Source of the DNA: Actinomycetota bacterium
GTDB lineage: Bacteria; Actinomycetota; Humimicrobiia; Humimicrobiales; Humimicrobiaceae
NCBI GenBank assembly: GCA_018400395.1
Contig: JAGYMN010000007.1
Span: 1 to 26,592, forward strand
DNA length: 26,592 nucleotides
Direction of reading: 5' to 3'
Shown here: one piece after another, positions 8,202-15,996 of the stretch
How the letters are laid out: each line of letters starts with the position of its first letter
How positions within the stretch are numbered: position 1 is the first letter of the stretch
Made by a program: the position numbers and the translations under genes
Notes under the pieces: model-generated
Seen by the model: the letters and a program-made list of their open reading frames with translations, nothing else
Databases searched by the model: none
Told to the model about the DNA's origin: nothing

Positions 8202-8594
8202 TTATTTTTTAATCAATCCTGATCTGAACATATACACAAGAACAGCAATCATGCTGTATATAATAAAAGATATCAGGCCAATAATTAAACCCGGACCTTT
8301 ATTAAGGGAAAAATAAAGTACAGACAGCATCAGCAGCAGTGAAAGCACAACAAATACAAAAGACATTCCAAGAAGTGCCGAATTCCTTTTTTTATATGGA
8401 TCTACAATGCAAGAACAATCAATTTTCCTTTTCCCGTTTTCACTGGCATATTTATCGCCGCTTCTTGTGAGAACCCTTTTTCTTATACAGGCTGATACGG
8501 CATACAGTAATGCAAATACTGCTATGCAGATCAGTGTGAATATTATAAAAGTAACTGTATTATTTATGTAGGCAGCTACTGATTCTCCTGGCAT
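8202..8594 (-). CDS. nuoA: NuoA-like membrane subunit, strongly diverged
   Basis: This is a 130-residue protein with three membrane helices (about 14-36, 72-94 and 101-123) and a Lys/Arg-rich loop between the first two. The length, topology and first position in the operon fit NuoA, and the last helix ending VLVYMFRSGL resembles the GLVYLVRIGAL end of E. coli NuoA. The YECG-like loop reads IDCSC, and the conserved FDVE acidic pair of TM2 is replaced by uncharged residues, as is the Glu at the start of TM3. Without its neighbours this protein would be hard to name. The ATG at 8594 has AGGA seven bases upstream. The promoter of the whole operon should lie in 8595-8725, shared with the divergent permease gene. 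Confidence 0.68.
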   Translation of the reverse strand: MPGESVAAYINNTVTFIIFTLICIAVFALLYAVSACIRKRVLTRSGDKYASENGKRKIDCSCIVDPYKKRNSALLGMSFVFVVLSLLLMLSVLYFSLNKGPGLIIGLISFIIYSMIAVLVYMFRSGLIKK

Positions 8595-8711
8595 ATATTT
8601 ATCCTATGGTAAGTTTTAAATATATTATTATGAATTAAAACTTTAACATAATTATATTGCTACTTCAATTACCGATACATTAATATAATTATATTTTTAA
8701 AAAAAATATAC

Positions 8712-8717
8712 TATAAT
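8712..8717 (+). promoter_or_regulatory. -10 box directly upstream of the AI-2E permease start (possible leaderless mRNA)
   Basis: A perfect TATAAT ends 8 bases before the ATG at 8726, which would place the transcription start at or within a base or two of the start codon. No Shine-Dalgarno-like purine run lies between them, and no good -35 box is visible in the AT-rich stretch upstream. The 8595-8725 interval also has to hold the divergent nuo operon promoter; several TATAAT-like words occur, and I cannot pick one for nuoA. Confidence 0.35.
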
Positions 8718-8725
8718 AAAAAACT

Positions 8726-9832
8726 ATGAGGAATAAAAAACCTTCCCAAAAAAGAGATGCCGTAAAACGCCTGGGGATAATTTCATGGTCTATTATAGGA
8801 TCTCTCATTATTGCTGCCTTCTTCTTCTATATAATATATCTAATACGGATAGCAGTTATACCCGTCCTCATAGCAGTTGCTATAACCTATCTTATCTCAC
8901 CTCTGATGATGCTGCTGCAGAGGAAGATGCGCAAAGTCTTTGCCCTGGCGATAACCTATGTAATATTTATAGGATTAATAGCTCTTCTATTTTTCTTCAT
9001 AATACCAATAATAGTGGACCAGTTCAGAGTTTTTATTGACAGGTTTCCTTCATATTTACAGAATCTGAACGATACCCTGGAGGATTTTTTCAAAAACAGC
9101 ATTATTATAGAATATGCAGAGAGCCTTACGGGCAAGGAGATAATTACTCCTGACATGAGTTCAATATACCAGTATTTTATGGGAAGATTCGATCTCAGAA
9201 ATATAAACCTTATGGAACAGGCAACCGTATTCACCCGGTCCTTGATAAATATTGTCCTTTATCTTATTATAGGCCCCCTCCTCGGCATATATATACTGAA
9301 AGATATAGACAAATTAAGAGAGGTTTTTATAAGGGTTTTCCCCGGAAAATACAGGAGTCATGTAATCAATACAATAGACAGGATAAACCATGTGGCAGGC
9401 AGATATATAAGAGGACAGATATTTATTTCCATAATAGTCGGTATACTGTGTACAATAGTTCTGCTGGTACTTAAAATAGATTTTGCCGTACTTCTTGGAG
9501 CTATTGCCGGAATATTTAATCTGATACCCCTGCTCGGACCGATCATAGGAGGCATACCTGCGGCTCTGGCGGCACTGTTTATATCACCGCTTAAGGCAAT
9601 ACTTGTAATCCTTCTCTTTATAGCAATCCAGCAGCTTGATAATTATGTAATATCCCCGAATGTGATGAAATTTCAGGTGGGTGTCCATCCGGGCATTATC
9701 ATATTTTCTCTAATGGCAGGCGGGGCGCTATTCGGTTTCTGGGGCCTTCTAATAGCAGTTCCTACTGTAGCCATAATCCAGGAGACTCTTAAGTATTATC
9801 TTCTTGAAAAGAAACGGATAACATCCCCGTAA
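8726..9832 (+). CDS. AI-2E family transporter (PerM/YdbI-like permease)
   Basis: This is a 368-residue membrane protein with about seven or eight helices, the normal size for the AI-2E (formerly UPF0118) family. A charged N-terminal tail precedes two helices, then a hydrophilic stretch of about 75 residues (residues about 95-170), then the conserved C-terminal half with GIFNLIPLLGPIIGG, LDNYVISPNV and a final GxLFGFWGLLIAVP-type block. These C-terminal motifs are the family signature. Members have been linked to autoinducer-2 export and to Na+/H+ exchange, but most have no proven substrate, so the name is a family label only. It is divergent from the nuo operon and followed after 105 bases by an MFS carrier. 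The start lacks a ribosome binding site. Confidence 0.9.
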   Translation: MRNKKPSQKRDAVKRLGIISWSIIGSLIIAAFFFYIIYLIRIAVIPVLIAVAITYLISPLMMLLQRKMRKVFALAITYVIFIGLIALLFFFIIPIIVDQFRVFIDRFPSYLQNLNDTLEDFFKNSIIIEYAESLTGKEIITPDMSSIYQYFMGRFDLRNINLMEQATVFTRSLINIVLYLIIGPLLGIYILKDIDKLREVFIRVFPGKYRSHVINTIDRINHVAGRYIRGQIFISIIVGILCTIVLLVLKIDFAVLLGAIAGIFNLIPLLGPIIGGIPAALAALFISPLKAILVILLFIAIQQLDNYVISPNVMKFQVGVHPGIIIFSLMAGGALFGFWGLLIAVPTVAIIQETLKYYLLEKKRITSP

Positions 9833-9937
9833 ATCTCCTTTAGTGGTTTCCCGGTCTTTTCTGCCAGCTTAAAAATGCAATCATTTGATTTCAAATATAT
9901 AACGATAGATATTGAAGGTTATAAATAGGAAGCATGG

Positions 9938-11134
9938 ATGGAAGAAAAAACTAAAAGCAATACTCTTATAACTTTTTATATGATCTTTATCCTTTTTGGT
10001 CTCTCTATGGTAACAATCGATCCGCTTATACCTGTAATAGCAGAACAGATAGATGTCAGCTATGATAAAATCGGCATAGCGCTTTTTATCGGCTCTATCG
10101 GAGCCCTTATTTCCAACTTCATTGCCGGAAGGTTATCTGACAGAATAGATATAAAAAAACTTATCATTTTTGGGATTATCCTTCTAATGATGGGTTTTAC
10201 TCTTTTTGGTATATATCTTAACTTTATTATCTTTATCATTGTAATATTATTTTTAAGGTCCGGTTTTGGTATAATCGATACATCTGTCCATTCTTTTTCT
10301 GCAAAACTGTTTAAAAGGGATATAAGCCGCATCTTCATCAAGCTCGATGTGGCATGGTACTTTGGGGCTGTAATCGGTCCCATTATTATCAGCGCAGCAC
10401 TCTACTTTGAATTTCTTCCGAAGTATCTTTTTTTTATTCTCGCCTTCCTTTATATGTTTTCCCTTATAATCTTCTACAGAACATGTCCAGGGAAAAGCAT
10501 TGTCAATAAAAGCAGGAAAGCCGGTTTAATTAAAACCGGGATACACTGGACGGACCTCAGCATGATCAAAAACAGGGCTGTTATACTTACAGGAATGATA
10601 TTATTTTTCTATATTGGAGCATTCTCGGGTCTATCTTCCTGGATGACCACATATTTTCTGGGTTTCGGAGTGAGAGTTGCCTATGGGTCAGCTATTTTAT
10701 CACTTTACTGGCTATTTTCTATCGCAGGCATGGTAATCACTACAAAAATTGTATCAAAGTTCAAAGAGATCCATATACTCTTTTACGGCTGCCTCGCCGG
10801 GACGATATGCCTGCTTGTATTCAGCAGTGTATTAAACATATATATTAAAATTTCTGCCCTCGCCCTTCAGGCCGTCTTTCTGGCAGGTATATTTTCCCTT
10901 TCAACCTCCATTGCAGCCAAAAGGGACCCCAAAAACTCCGGTACCATACTGGGATTTACAATTGCATCAGCTTTTGCAGGATCTGTAGTGTTCCAGCCCA
11001 TAAACGGCTATGTAACCGAGTACTTCGGGAAGCAATATATAGCCTTAGTAGCCTCAACAGGGGCAGTTATGGGACTTATTTTAGTATCAGTATTATTCTG
11101 GCTGATAAGAAATGAAAAATATACAGAATCTTGA
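9938..11134 (+). CDS. Major facilitator superfamily transporter
   Basis: This is a 398-residue protein with 12 predicted membrane helices in two six-helix halves separated by a basic loop near residues 183-205. The MFS motif A is clear after TM2 (GRLSDRIDIKKL). An early DPLIPVIAE block after TM1 is common in drug/H+ antiporter-like MFS proteins, but the substrate cannot be inferred. It would act in the cytoplasmic membrane as a proton-coupled exporter or importer. The ATG at 9938 has AGGA seven bases upstream; an ATG four bases earlier is out of frame. The upstream 105-base gap holds no convincing hairpin, so cotranscription with the AI-2E permease is possible. It converges on the DUF1295 gene with a 15-base gap. 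Confidence 0.88.
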   Translation: MEEKTKSNTLITFYMIFILFGLSMVTIDPLIPVIAEQIDVSYDKIGIALFIGSIGALISNFIAGRLSDRIDIKKLIIFGIILLMMGFTLFGIYLNFIIFIIVILFLRSGFGIIDTSVHSFSAKLFKRDISRIFIKLDVAWYFGAVIGPIIISAALYFEFLPKYLFFILAFLYMFSLIIFYRTCPGKSIVNKSRKAGLIKTGIHWTDLSMIKNRAVILTGMILFFYIGAFSGLSSWMTTYFLGFGVRVAYGSAILSLYWLFSIAGMVITTKIVSKFKEIHILFYGCLAGTICLLVFSSVLNIYIKISALALQAVFLAGIFSLSTSIAAKRDPKNSGTILGFTIASAFAGSVVFQPINGYVTEYFGKQYIALVASTGAVMGLILVSVLFWLIRNEKYTES

Positions 11135-11149
11135 AACCGTTAAAATATT

Positions 11150-12043
11150 TCAAGCATCCTTTGTTGTATTCCAAGGAAATAATCTTATTACCGGTACCTT
11201 CTCCTGATAATGCCTGTAGGCCGGCCTGGATTCCAGAATATGCTTCTCCATCATGGGTATGCTTACAAAAATAAACAACAAAGTAACCAGCAAAGGTCCG
11301 ACTATTGTAAACCATATATCCGGGGCAGCCCCGATCTGCATAAGCCACAAACCCCACCAGAAAGAAACCTCGCCAAGATAATTCGGATGGCGGCAGAAGC
11401 GCCACATACCCCGGTCCATATAACTTTTCCTGTCCGGGCTTCCCTTTCTAAATATATCCATCTGCCTGTCAGCTATTACCTCTACAAGAACAGCCCCTGC
11501 ACATACAAAAAACCCCGCACCTGTAAAAATATTTAACTGTTTACCTGTCCCAATTCCAAAGTAGGCAGAAATCAAAGCGGCATAAACAATCAGTGTGGGC
11601 ATGATGTTTATACCCATAAGATTAGTAAAAAACCATAAACCCGGGGATTTTTCCTTTAGCATAGTATACCGCCAGTCCTGGTGCCCCAGTCCCCTCCAGC
11701 GGATAGCCCAGTTAAATGTCAGTCTGATACCCCAGATAAAGACAGCTGCAGTAAATAATACATCAATGAAAGATAATTCTATTACCTTCTGGAACATCCA
11801 AAGTGCCAGTATCAAAGGCGGTGCCACACTCCAGTAAGGATCATAAACACTGGAATTTCCAAATAATATTCCAGAGGCCCATACTACCAGAGTAGCTGCT
11901 ATATCTGCAAGCAGCGTAGATATCAGAAGCTGCATATCAGAAGTAAATTTAAAAACTATAAACCCTGCAAAAAAGGCAGCTGCATATATTAAAAACACAA
12001 TTATGAAAGATAAAATTCTCGGCCTGGTATTAATACGAACCAT
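11150..12043 (-). CDS. DUF1295 family integral membrane protein (steroid 5-alpha-reductase/ICMT-like fold)
   Basis: This is a 297-residue protein with about seven membrane helices. The C-terminal block DRQMDIFRK ... GMWRFCRHPNYLGE ... ILESRPAYRHYQ is the DUF1295 signature and resembles the cofactor-binding half of steroid 5-alpha reductases and isoprenylcysteine methyltransferases. The central RWRGLGHQDWRY motif is also typical. The reaction is unproven for bacterial members; NAD(P)H-linked reduction of a lipid or methyl transfer are the two ideas suggested by relatives. The ATG at 12043 has AGGAG about 7 bases upstream. The gene runs divergently from the LOG-like gene with 166 bases between, and its own promoter should lie in that gap. 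Confidence 0.85.
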   Translation of the reverse strand: MVRINTRPRILSFIIVFLIYAAAFFAGFIVFKFTSDMQLLISTLLADIAATLVVWASGILFGNSSVYDPYWSVAPPLILALWMFQKVIELSFIDVLFTAAVFIWGIRLTFNWAIRWRGLGHQDWRYTMLKEKSPGLWFFTNLMGINIMPTLIVYAALISAYFGIGTGKQLNIFTGAGFFVCAGAVLVEVIADRQMDIFRKGSPDRKSYMDRGMWRFCRHPNYLGEVSFWWGLWLMQIGAAPDIWFTIVGPLLVTLLFIFVSIPMMEKHILESRPAYRHYQEKVPVIRLFPWNTTKDA

Positions 12044-12136
12044 ATTTGCTCCTATCCCGGAATTTCCAGAGTACTACTTACAAATATAAATATTATCATA
12101 TTATTTATAATATCAGTAAAATTTTCATATATTTAT

Positions 12137-12164
12137 TTGAGAGCTTTAAAAACTTGAATATAAT
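12137..12164 (+). promoter_or_regulatory. Sigma70-type promoter for the LOG-like gene
   Basis: TTGAGA (12137-12142) is followed after 16 bases by a perfect TATAAT (12159-12164), which is one mismatch from consensus overall. Transcription would begin near 12171, leaving a leader of about 39 bases that ends in a GGAGGG ribosome site in front of the ATG at 12210. It is one of the two best promoter matches in the window. Confidence 0.6.
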
Positions 12165-12209
12165 GGTAAAAATAAATAAAAAATATAATATTTACACCGG
12201 AGGGCTACT

Positions 12210-12713
12210 ATGGACATAAAAAAAGGTTATAAAAAAATATCAGTAATAGGAGGAAGCCGGATAGCGAAAGACAGCATGGTCTACGACCTTGCCTACCAGG
12301 TGGGCAAAAATATAGCCAGAAACTCAGCAATTCTAGTATGCGGGGGCCTGGGCGGGGTTATGGAAGCTGCCTGCAGGGGTGCCAAAGAAGAAGGCGGCTT
12401 AACAATTGGGATACTCCCTTCTACAGAAGAGGGTGCTGCAAACAGCTGGGTTGACATAAAAATACCCACCGGGCTTGGATATGCAAGAAATATGCTTGTA
12501 GTTCTTTCTGGAGATGCGGTCATCGCAGTAGATGGGGCTACGGGTACCCTTACGGAAATAGGCTACGCACTTACTTTTAATAAACCTCTTATTGGTATAA
12601 ATACATGGAAGATAAAGCCTTACAGGGGGATCCGCACTTCCGGAATAATTACTGCTGACTCTGCAGAAGAGGCAGTAAGCCTTGCGTTAGAACAATCCAG
12701 TGATACTACATGA
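12210..12713 (+). CDS. LOG-like/TIGR00725 family nucleotide-binding protein
   Basis: This is a 167-residue Rossmann-like protein. It starts with a short strand and VIGGSR, then CGGLGGVMEAACRGA (residues about 45-60), GYARNMLVV and GATGTLTEIGYAL (about 110-122). These match the GGxGGVM and GTxxE features of the LOG (lysine decarboxylase-named) and TIGR00725 families. In true LOG enzymes a PGGxGTxxE motif cleaves ribose from nucleoside monophosphates; here the first Gly pair reads DGA, as in TIGR00725 members, whose activity is less certain. It is cytosolic. The strong GGAGGG ribosome site and the promoter upstream suggest steady expression as a single gene. It converges on the PHP gene with 16 bases between. 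Confidence 0.85.
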   Translation: MDIKKGYKKISVIGGSRIAKDSMVYDLAYQVGKNIARNSAILVCGGLGGVMEAACRGAKEEGGLTIGILPSTEEGAANSWVDIKIPTGLGYARNMLVVLSGDAVIAVDGATGTLTEIGYALTFNKPLIGINTWKIKPYRGIRTSGIITADSAEEAVSLALEQSSDTT

Positions 12714-12729
12714 TTTGGTAAAAAATAAA

Positions 12730-13392
12730 CTACCGGTATCCGATTTTTTTTAAAAACATTTCCTGGTTTCTGCTTATTATTATATCATATTCAGCTTCGC
12801 TGAGGCCGCTTCCAATTGCAACCTCTTTCTGAAAATCTCCCCTGTAAAGGTCAAGATGACTGTGAGAATCACTGTTTAGAAGAAATTTAACGCCTTCCTC
12901 CCTGCCTATTTTTACTGTCCTTCCATTGCCAAGACAATGTCCTTTTCTTGAAGTTACTTCTATATAAACATCATTTCTGGCAGCGAGCTTTGCCTGCTCC
13001 CTGGTCAGCAACCCTGGATGTGCCAGAATATCTACAAACTCCGAACTTACTGCAGCAGTATTTGTCCCGGCCTCCACTTCTTCCACGATTGTCTCTCCAT
13101 GTATTATTACCATACCTGTCCCCAGCTCTTTTGCTTTTCTTGCCATACTATCTATGCTTGCTGCAGGCACATTTGTTAGTTCTACCCCCGGAACCGCGAT
13201 TATGTCCCAGTATTTTTCAGCCAGCTCACAATCTCTTTTCAGGCTTTCTATGATCTGCCCCAGGTTTGAATAACTGGCATGGTCAGATATCCCTATACAC
13301 TTATACCCATAGGCTAAAGCAAATCTTATCAGCTCTATGGGACTGTTTTCTCCATCGGATAAAAAAGTATGGGTATGAAAATCACATACCAT
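12730..13392 (-). CDS. PHP domain phosphoesterase (histidinol phosphatase-like)
   Basis: This is a 220-residue single-domain PHP protein. The four metal-binding motifs are complete: DFHTHTFLSDG at residues 4-14, GISDHAS at 34-40, a central IIHGET, then ILAHPG and NSDSH near the C-terminus. The family hydrolyses phosphate esters using a trinuclear metal site; members of this length include histidinol phosphatases and small PHP hydrolases of unknown substrate. No histidine biosynthesis gene is nearby, so HisK function is not supported by context. The ATG at 13392 follows GGGA by 5 bases. It is divergent from the inositol monophosphatase-family gene across 166 bases. Confidence 0.88.
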   Translation of the reverse strand: MVCDFHTHTFLSDGENSPIELIRFALAYGYKCIGISDHASYSNLGQIIESLKRDCELAEKYWDIIAVPGVELTNVPAASIDSMARKAKELGTGMVIIHGETIVEEVEAGTNTAAVSSEFVDILAHPGLLTREQAKLAARNDVYIEVTSRKGHCLGNGRTVKIGREEGVKFLLNSDSHSHLDLYRGDFQKEVAIGSGLSEAEYDIIISRNQEMFLKKIGYR

Positions 13393-13468
13393 AAATATCC
13401 CGGGAATCCTTTCCTTTATTGATTACATCTGCAAAAACCTATAAAATTATATGTTAATTCTATCAGTA

Positions 13469-13497
13469 TTGATTATATAAGACCATGATTTTAATAT
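13469..13497 (+). promoter_or_regulatory. Weak promoter candidate for the IMPase-DUF2085 pair
   Basis: TTGATT (13469-13474) and TAATAT (13492-13497) are separated by 17 bases, the ideal spacing, in the divergent gap between the PHP and IMPase genes. Both hexamers have mismatches, and the gap is AT-rich, so chance matches are likely. Confidence 0.3.
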
Positions 13498-13558
13498 AAA
13501 AAATTGTGATTATTTAAATACTTTATTACAGGATAATTAAAGTGATCGGGAAATATCT

Positions 13559-14515
13559 ATGACAGAAAAATACTGGAAAGATTTTATACTTGAGCTGACA
13601 GAAAGCATGAGACAAAGAATACTTCAATTCTTCGGCAGGCCTGATTCCAGGTCAATCTCTGGAAAGTCCATAGGAGGAGACTCTACCTTTTTTATAGATG
13701 ATATATCAGAAACTTTTCTATCCCGGTATCTAGAGGACAGGAACCTGGACATAGCCTATTACTCGGAGGATAAGGGCCTTGTAAAATACGGATCCCCTGA
13801 AAAGCTTCTGATAGTGGATCCGATAGATGGTACAAGGGCAGCTGCAGCAGGCCTTGAATCAAGCTGCATATCTATCGCCCTTTCAAGCTTTGCAGAAAAT
13901 CCCAGGATAAAGGATCTTGAGCTTGGCTGTGTCCAGGAAATCAAGAGCGGAAGGATATTTATTGCAGAAAAGGACAGAGGGGCGGGCATTATATATAAAG
14001 GAAAGGCATATCCTCCATCACTGTCCAAAAATACTGACATAAGTTCATTATTCTGGTCAGTCGGTCTCAGAGGCAGACCCGTAGTACCAATTATCGAGAT
14101 TCTTGAAGAACTTATAGACAACTCGAATTTTAACGGAAGCGTCTTCTACCTCGGAAGTGCATCCTTCTCTATAACAAGGGTGGTGTCAGGCCAGCTTGAC
14201 TGCTACATAGACATAGGGCACAGGCTTGTTTCGGAATTCCCGGTACTTGAAAAAAATTATACAAAAGTTGGACAGGGCAGCATAATCAACAATTATCCCT
14301 ATGATATTGCAGCAGGATACATAATACTCAGGGAAAGCGGCGGCTTCATCACCGATGCAAGCGGCAACAGCCTGGAAGAAAGGCCGCTTATGGGAATCGG
14401 AAGGGATTTTCAGCTTTCTATTGTCGCTTCCTCAAACGAAGAACTGCATTCAATTCTTCTTATGATGATCGACAGGGGATTTAATAAGCTGGAAGACAAT
14501 CTGGGAAGGTACTGA
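13559..14515 (+). CDS. Inositol monophosphatase / fructose-bisphosphatase family phosphatase
   Basis: This is a 318-residue Li+-sensitive phosphatase-superfamily protein. Metal-site motifs are in order: GGDSTFFID at residues 39-47, YSED at 68-71 (the EE/ED motif), VDPIDGTRA at 86-94 (Asp87 and Asp90 metal ligands), and a PYDIAAGYIIL plus ESGG block near 250-265, the WDxAAG-type motif with Tyr for Trp. The GGDxTxxID form resembles archaeal-type IMPase/FBPase. Likely substrates are inositol phosphate or fructose bisphosphate; sequence cannot choose between them. The ribosome site GGGA is modest. The next gene, DUF2085, starts 5 bases after the stop, so the two form an operon. Confidence 0.85.
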   Translation: MTEKYWKDFILELTESMRQRILQFFGRPDSRSISGKSIGGDSTFFIDDISETFLSRYLEDRNLDIAYYSEDKGLVKYGSPEKLLIVDPIDGTRAAAAGLESSCISIALSSFAENPRIKDLELGCVQEIKSGRIFIAEKDRGAGIIYKGKAYPPSLSKNTDISSLFWSVGLRGRPVVPIIEILEELIDNSNFNGSVFYLGSASFSITRVVSGQLDCYIDIGHRLVSEFPVLEKNYTKVGQGSIINNYPYDIAAGYIILRESGGFITDASGNSLEERPLMGIGRDFQLSIVASSNEELHSILLMMIDRGFNKLEDNLGRY

Positions 14516-14520
14516 GGACA

Positions 14521-15207
14521 TTGCTAAAAAATTTTATAGAACTTGTAGGTTTCTCTGTCTGCCATCAGCTGGACTCCAGAAGCCTTGCCTTCGGAGAAAT
14601 ACTTACTCCCGTATGTTCCAGATGCGCCGGTATATATACAGGTTTTACAGTGTCTGCCATCTTGCTTTTTCTGATGTTCAGGAAGAAACAAAGCGATCTT
14701 CCTCCTGCATATGTTCTTGTAATAATGAGCATATTCTTCCTGTCAACAGTATTTGATGGATTTGCTTCATATCTTAACCTGTATGAGACCGATAATATAA
14801 TAAGGTTCTCCACCGGAGTTCTTTGCGGAACCTCCCTTATAGTTGTTCTCTTCCCTGTTTTTAACTTCCAGTATTACGCCAGATCCCGAAGTGAAAGAAT
14901 CTTTAAAAGGCCTTTAATGTTTACCGCCTTTATTGTAATACTTATAGCATTTATTATCTTTACGCTACAGGGTTTTGAACCGCTGGGAATTTTCTATTAC
15001 TACTTTACCGGTATATCCATTATTTTTACATTCTTTTTTCTAAGCCTTGTTATTGTGCTTCTGATACCATTTTTTGCGCAGAGGGCTAAAAAACTTTTCA
15101 GCACGAACCTGGCTATACCTGTTTTTATTGCACTTGCCCTTGCATCGGTTGAGCTTTTTGTATCTTATAAGATACACCAGTTCATGGAGAAACTGGCAGG
15201 ATTATAA
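14521..15207 (+). CDS. DUF2085 family membrane protein
   Basis: This is a 228-residue protein with about six membrane helices. The N-terminal SVCHQLDSRSLAFG then PVCSRCAGIYTG (residues about 12-41) is the DUF2085 signature with conserved CHQ and CxRCxGIY. The conserved Cys residues suggest a metal or redox site near the membrane surface, but no function is established. DUF2085 members are usually shorter; the extra C-terminal helices here carry no motif I know. The start is TTG at 14521, with GAGG only 3 bases before it and GGGAAGG further upstream, so initiation is probably coupled to the preceding phosphatase gene. It converges on the PAP2-like gene with 2 bases between. Confidence 0.8.
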   Translation: MLKNFIELVGFSVCHQLDSRSLAFGEILTPVCSRCAGIYTGFTVSAILLFLMFRKKQSDLPPAYVLVIMSIFFLSTVFDGFASYLNLYETDNIIRFSTGVLCGTSLIVVLFPVFNFQYYARSRSERIFKRPLMFTAFIVILIAFIIFTLQGFEPLGIFYYYFTGISIIFTFFFLSLVIVLLIPFFAQRAKKLFSTNLAIPVFIALALASVELFVSYKIHQFMEKLAGL

Positions 15208-15209
15208 GG

Positions 15210-15863
15210 CTACCAGTTAAAAAGATTTATGAAACCATAGAAGTAATATCCAAGAAAGCATATGACCAGAGATATGCCCGCACCCATTACCACCTGGGAT
15301 GTTGTGTGTCTTTTTACCTTTACCCTCGCCCATCCTATTATGGGGATCAGGGGTGTAAGCATCAGCATCCATGGTCCCAGCAGGACGTTAAATGTTATAA
15401 CAACAAAAGTGATCCAGCTGGTATGGAGGCTTATTTTCCAGTAATAGGTAACAGCTGTCAGAACCAGTGTGGATATAATGGTCAGTATAAAAATAACTTT
15501 CAAAAATACAGGTGCATCCAGCAGATAAAGTACTATCAGGCCTGTTGTATAACTTAATAATGCAATAAAAAGCGGTCTTATCCTCTTGTTCCTTTCCGGT
15601 ATGTGAATATCATATATCCTGTTTTTCCTGTAAAGAAGCAATACATAAAAAAAAGGTATAACAGTACTGAAAAGAAGACACAGAAGTGCCCAGCTCAGGG
15701 CTATTACCCAGTTTTTAACCAGCACCATGCATATGATAATAAATATAGGAATTGAAATGAATGAGCCGTCAAATACAAATGATATTATATTCGCCCATTT
15801 CTCAGACTGACTTAAGTTCTTTACATTCTCAATCATAATAATTATAAATGCATAATTTTTCAC
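15210..15863 (-). CDS. PAP2-like membrane protein with altered acid-phosphatase motifs
   Basis: This is a 217-residue protein with about five or six membrane helices. YYWKISLHTS and ARVKVKRHTTSQVVMG match the middle and last motifs of diverged PAP2 proteins (classical motifs SGH and SRxxxxxHxxxD). The last His is kept in KRHTTSQ, but the following Asp is Gln, as in a widespread PAP2-like group whose activity is unclear. It would act on lipid phosphates at the membrane if active. The start is uncertain: the GTG at 15863 has no ribosome site, and an ATG at codon 10 has none either. The gene is divergent from nadE. Confidence 0.65.
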   Translation of the reverse strand: MKNYAFIIIMIENVKNLSQSEKWANIISFVFDGSFISIPIFIIICMVLVKNWVIALSWALLCLLFSTVIPFFYVLLLYRKNRIYDIHIPERNKRIRPLFIALLSYTTGLIVLYLLDAPVFLKVIFILTIISTLVLTAVTYYWKISLHTSWITFVVITFNVLLGPWMLMLTPLIPIIGWARVKVKRHTTSQVVMGAGISLVICFLGYYFYGFINLFNW

Positions 15864-15905
15864 TATATTATATTTTAAACGACAATTTTAATCCACTATT
15901 TCTCT

Positions 15906-15968
15906 GTCCTGAATCACTATTACAGATTCACCAATTCTTATTATGTTTCAGACAGGACCGATTTTTTT
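15906..15968 (+). other. Nested inverted repeats followed by seven T, upstream of nadE
   Basis: TGAATC (15910-15915) and GATTCA (15925-15930) form a 6-base-pair stem with a 9-base loop. GTCCTG (15906-15911) and CAGGAC (15953-15958) could form a competing longer-range stem that is followed within 4 bases by a run of seven T. This resembles a terminator with an alternative fold. No + strand gene or clear promoter lies upstream to transcribe it, and the loop of the second stem is long, so it may be chance. Confidence 0.25.
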
Positions 15969-15969
15969 G

Positions 15970-15996
15970 TTGACAGCATATAACAACAGTGATAAT
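15970..15996 (+). promoter_or_regulatory. Promoter of nadE
   Basis: A perfect TTGACA (15970-15975) is followed after 15 bases by GATAAT (15991-15996), with TAATTT at the 17-base position as an alternative -10. Transcription would begin around 16003. This overlaps an in-frame GTG at 15989 and so argues that translation begins at the ATG at 16031. Confidence 0.5.

Noticed and set aside
6271..8594. Group 4 [NiFe] hydrogenase (Ech/Mbh type)
   Set aside because: The NuoD-like part has no CxxC pairs at either end, and NuoA, NuoJ and NuoK homologues are present, which such hydrogenases lack.
8726..9832. Quorum-sensing system based on the AI-2E name
   Set aside because: The name is a family label; no LuxS or Lsr gene is in the window.
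10505..10545. CCGGTTT/AAACCGG inverted repeat
   Set aside because: It lies inside the MFS coding region, in the loop between the two halves, with no T-run, and is imperfect; probably chance.
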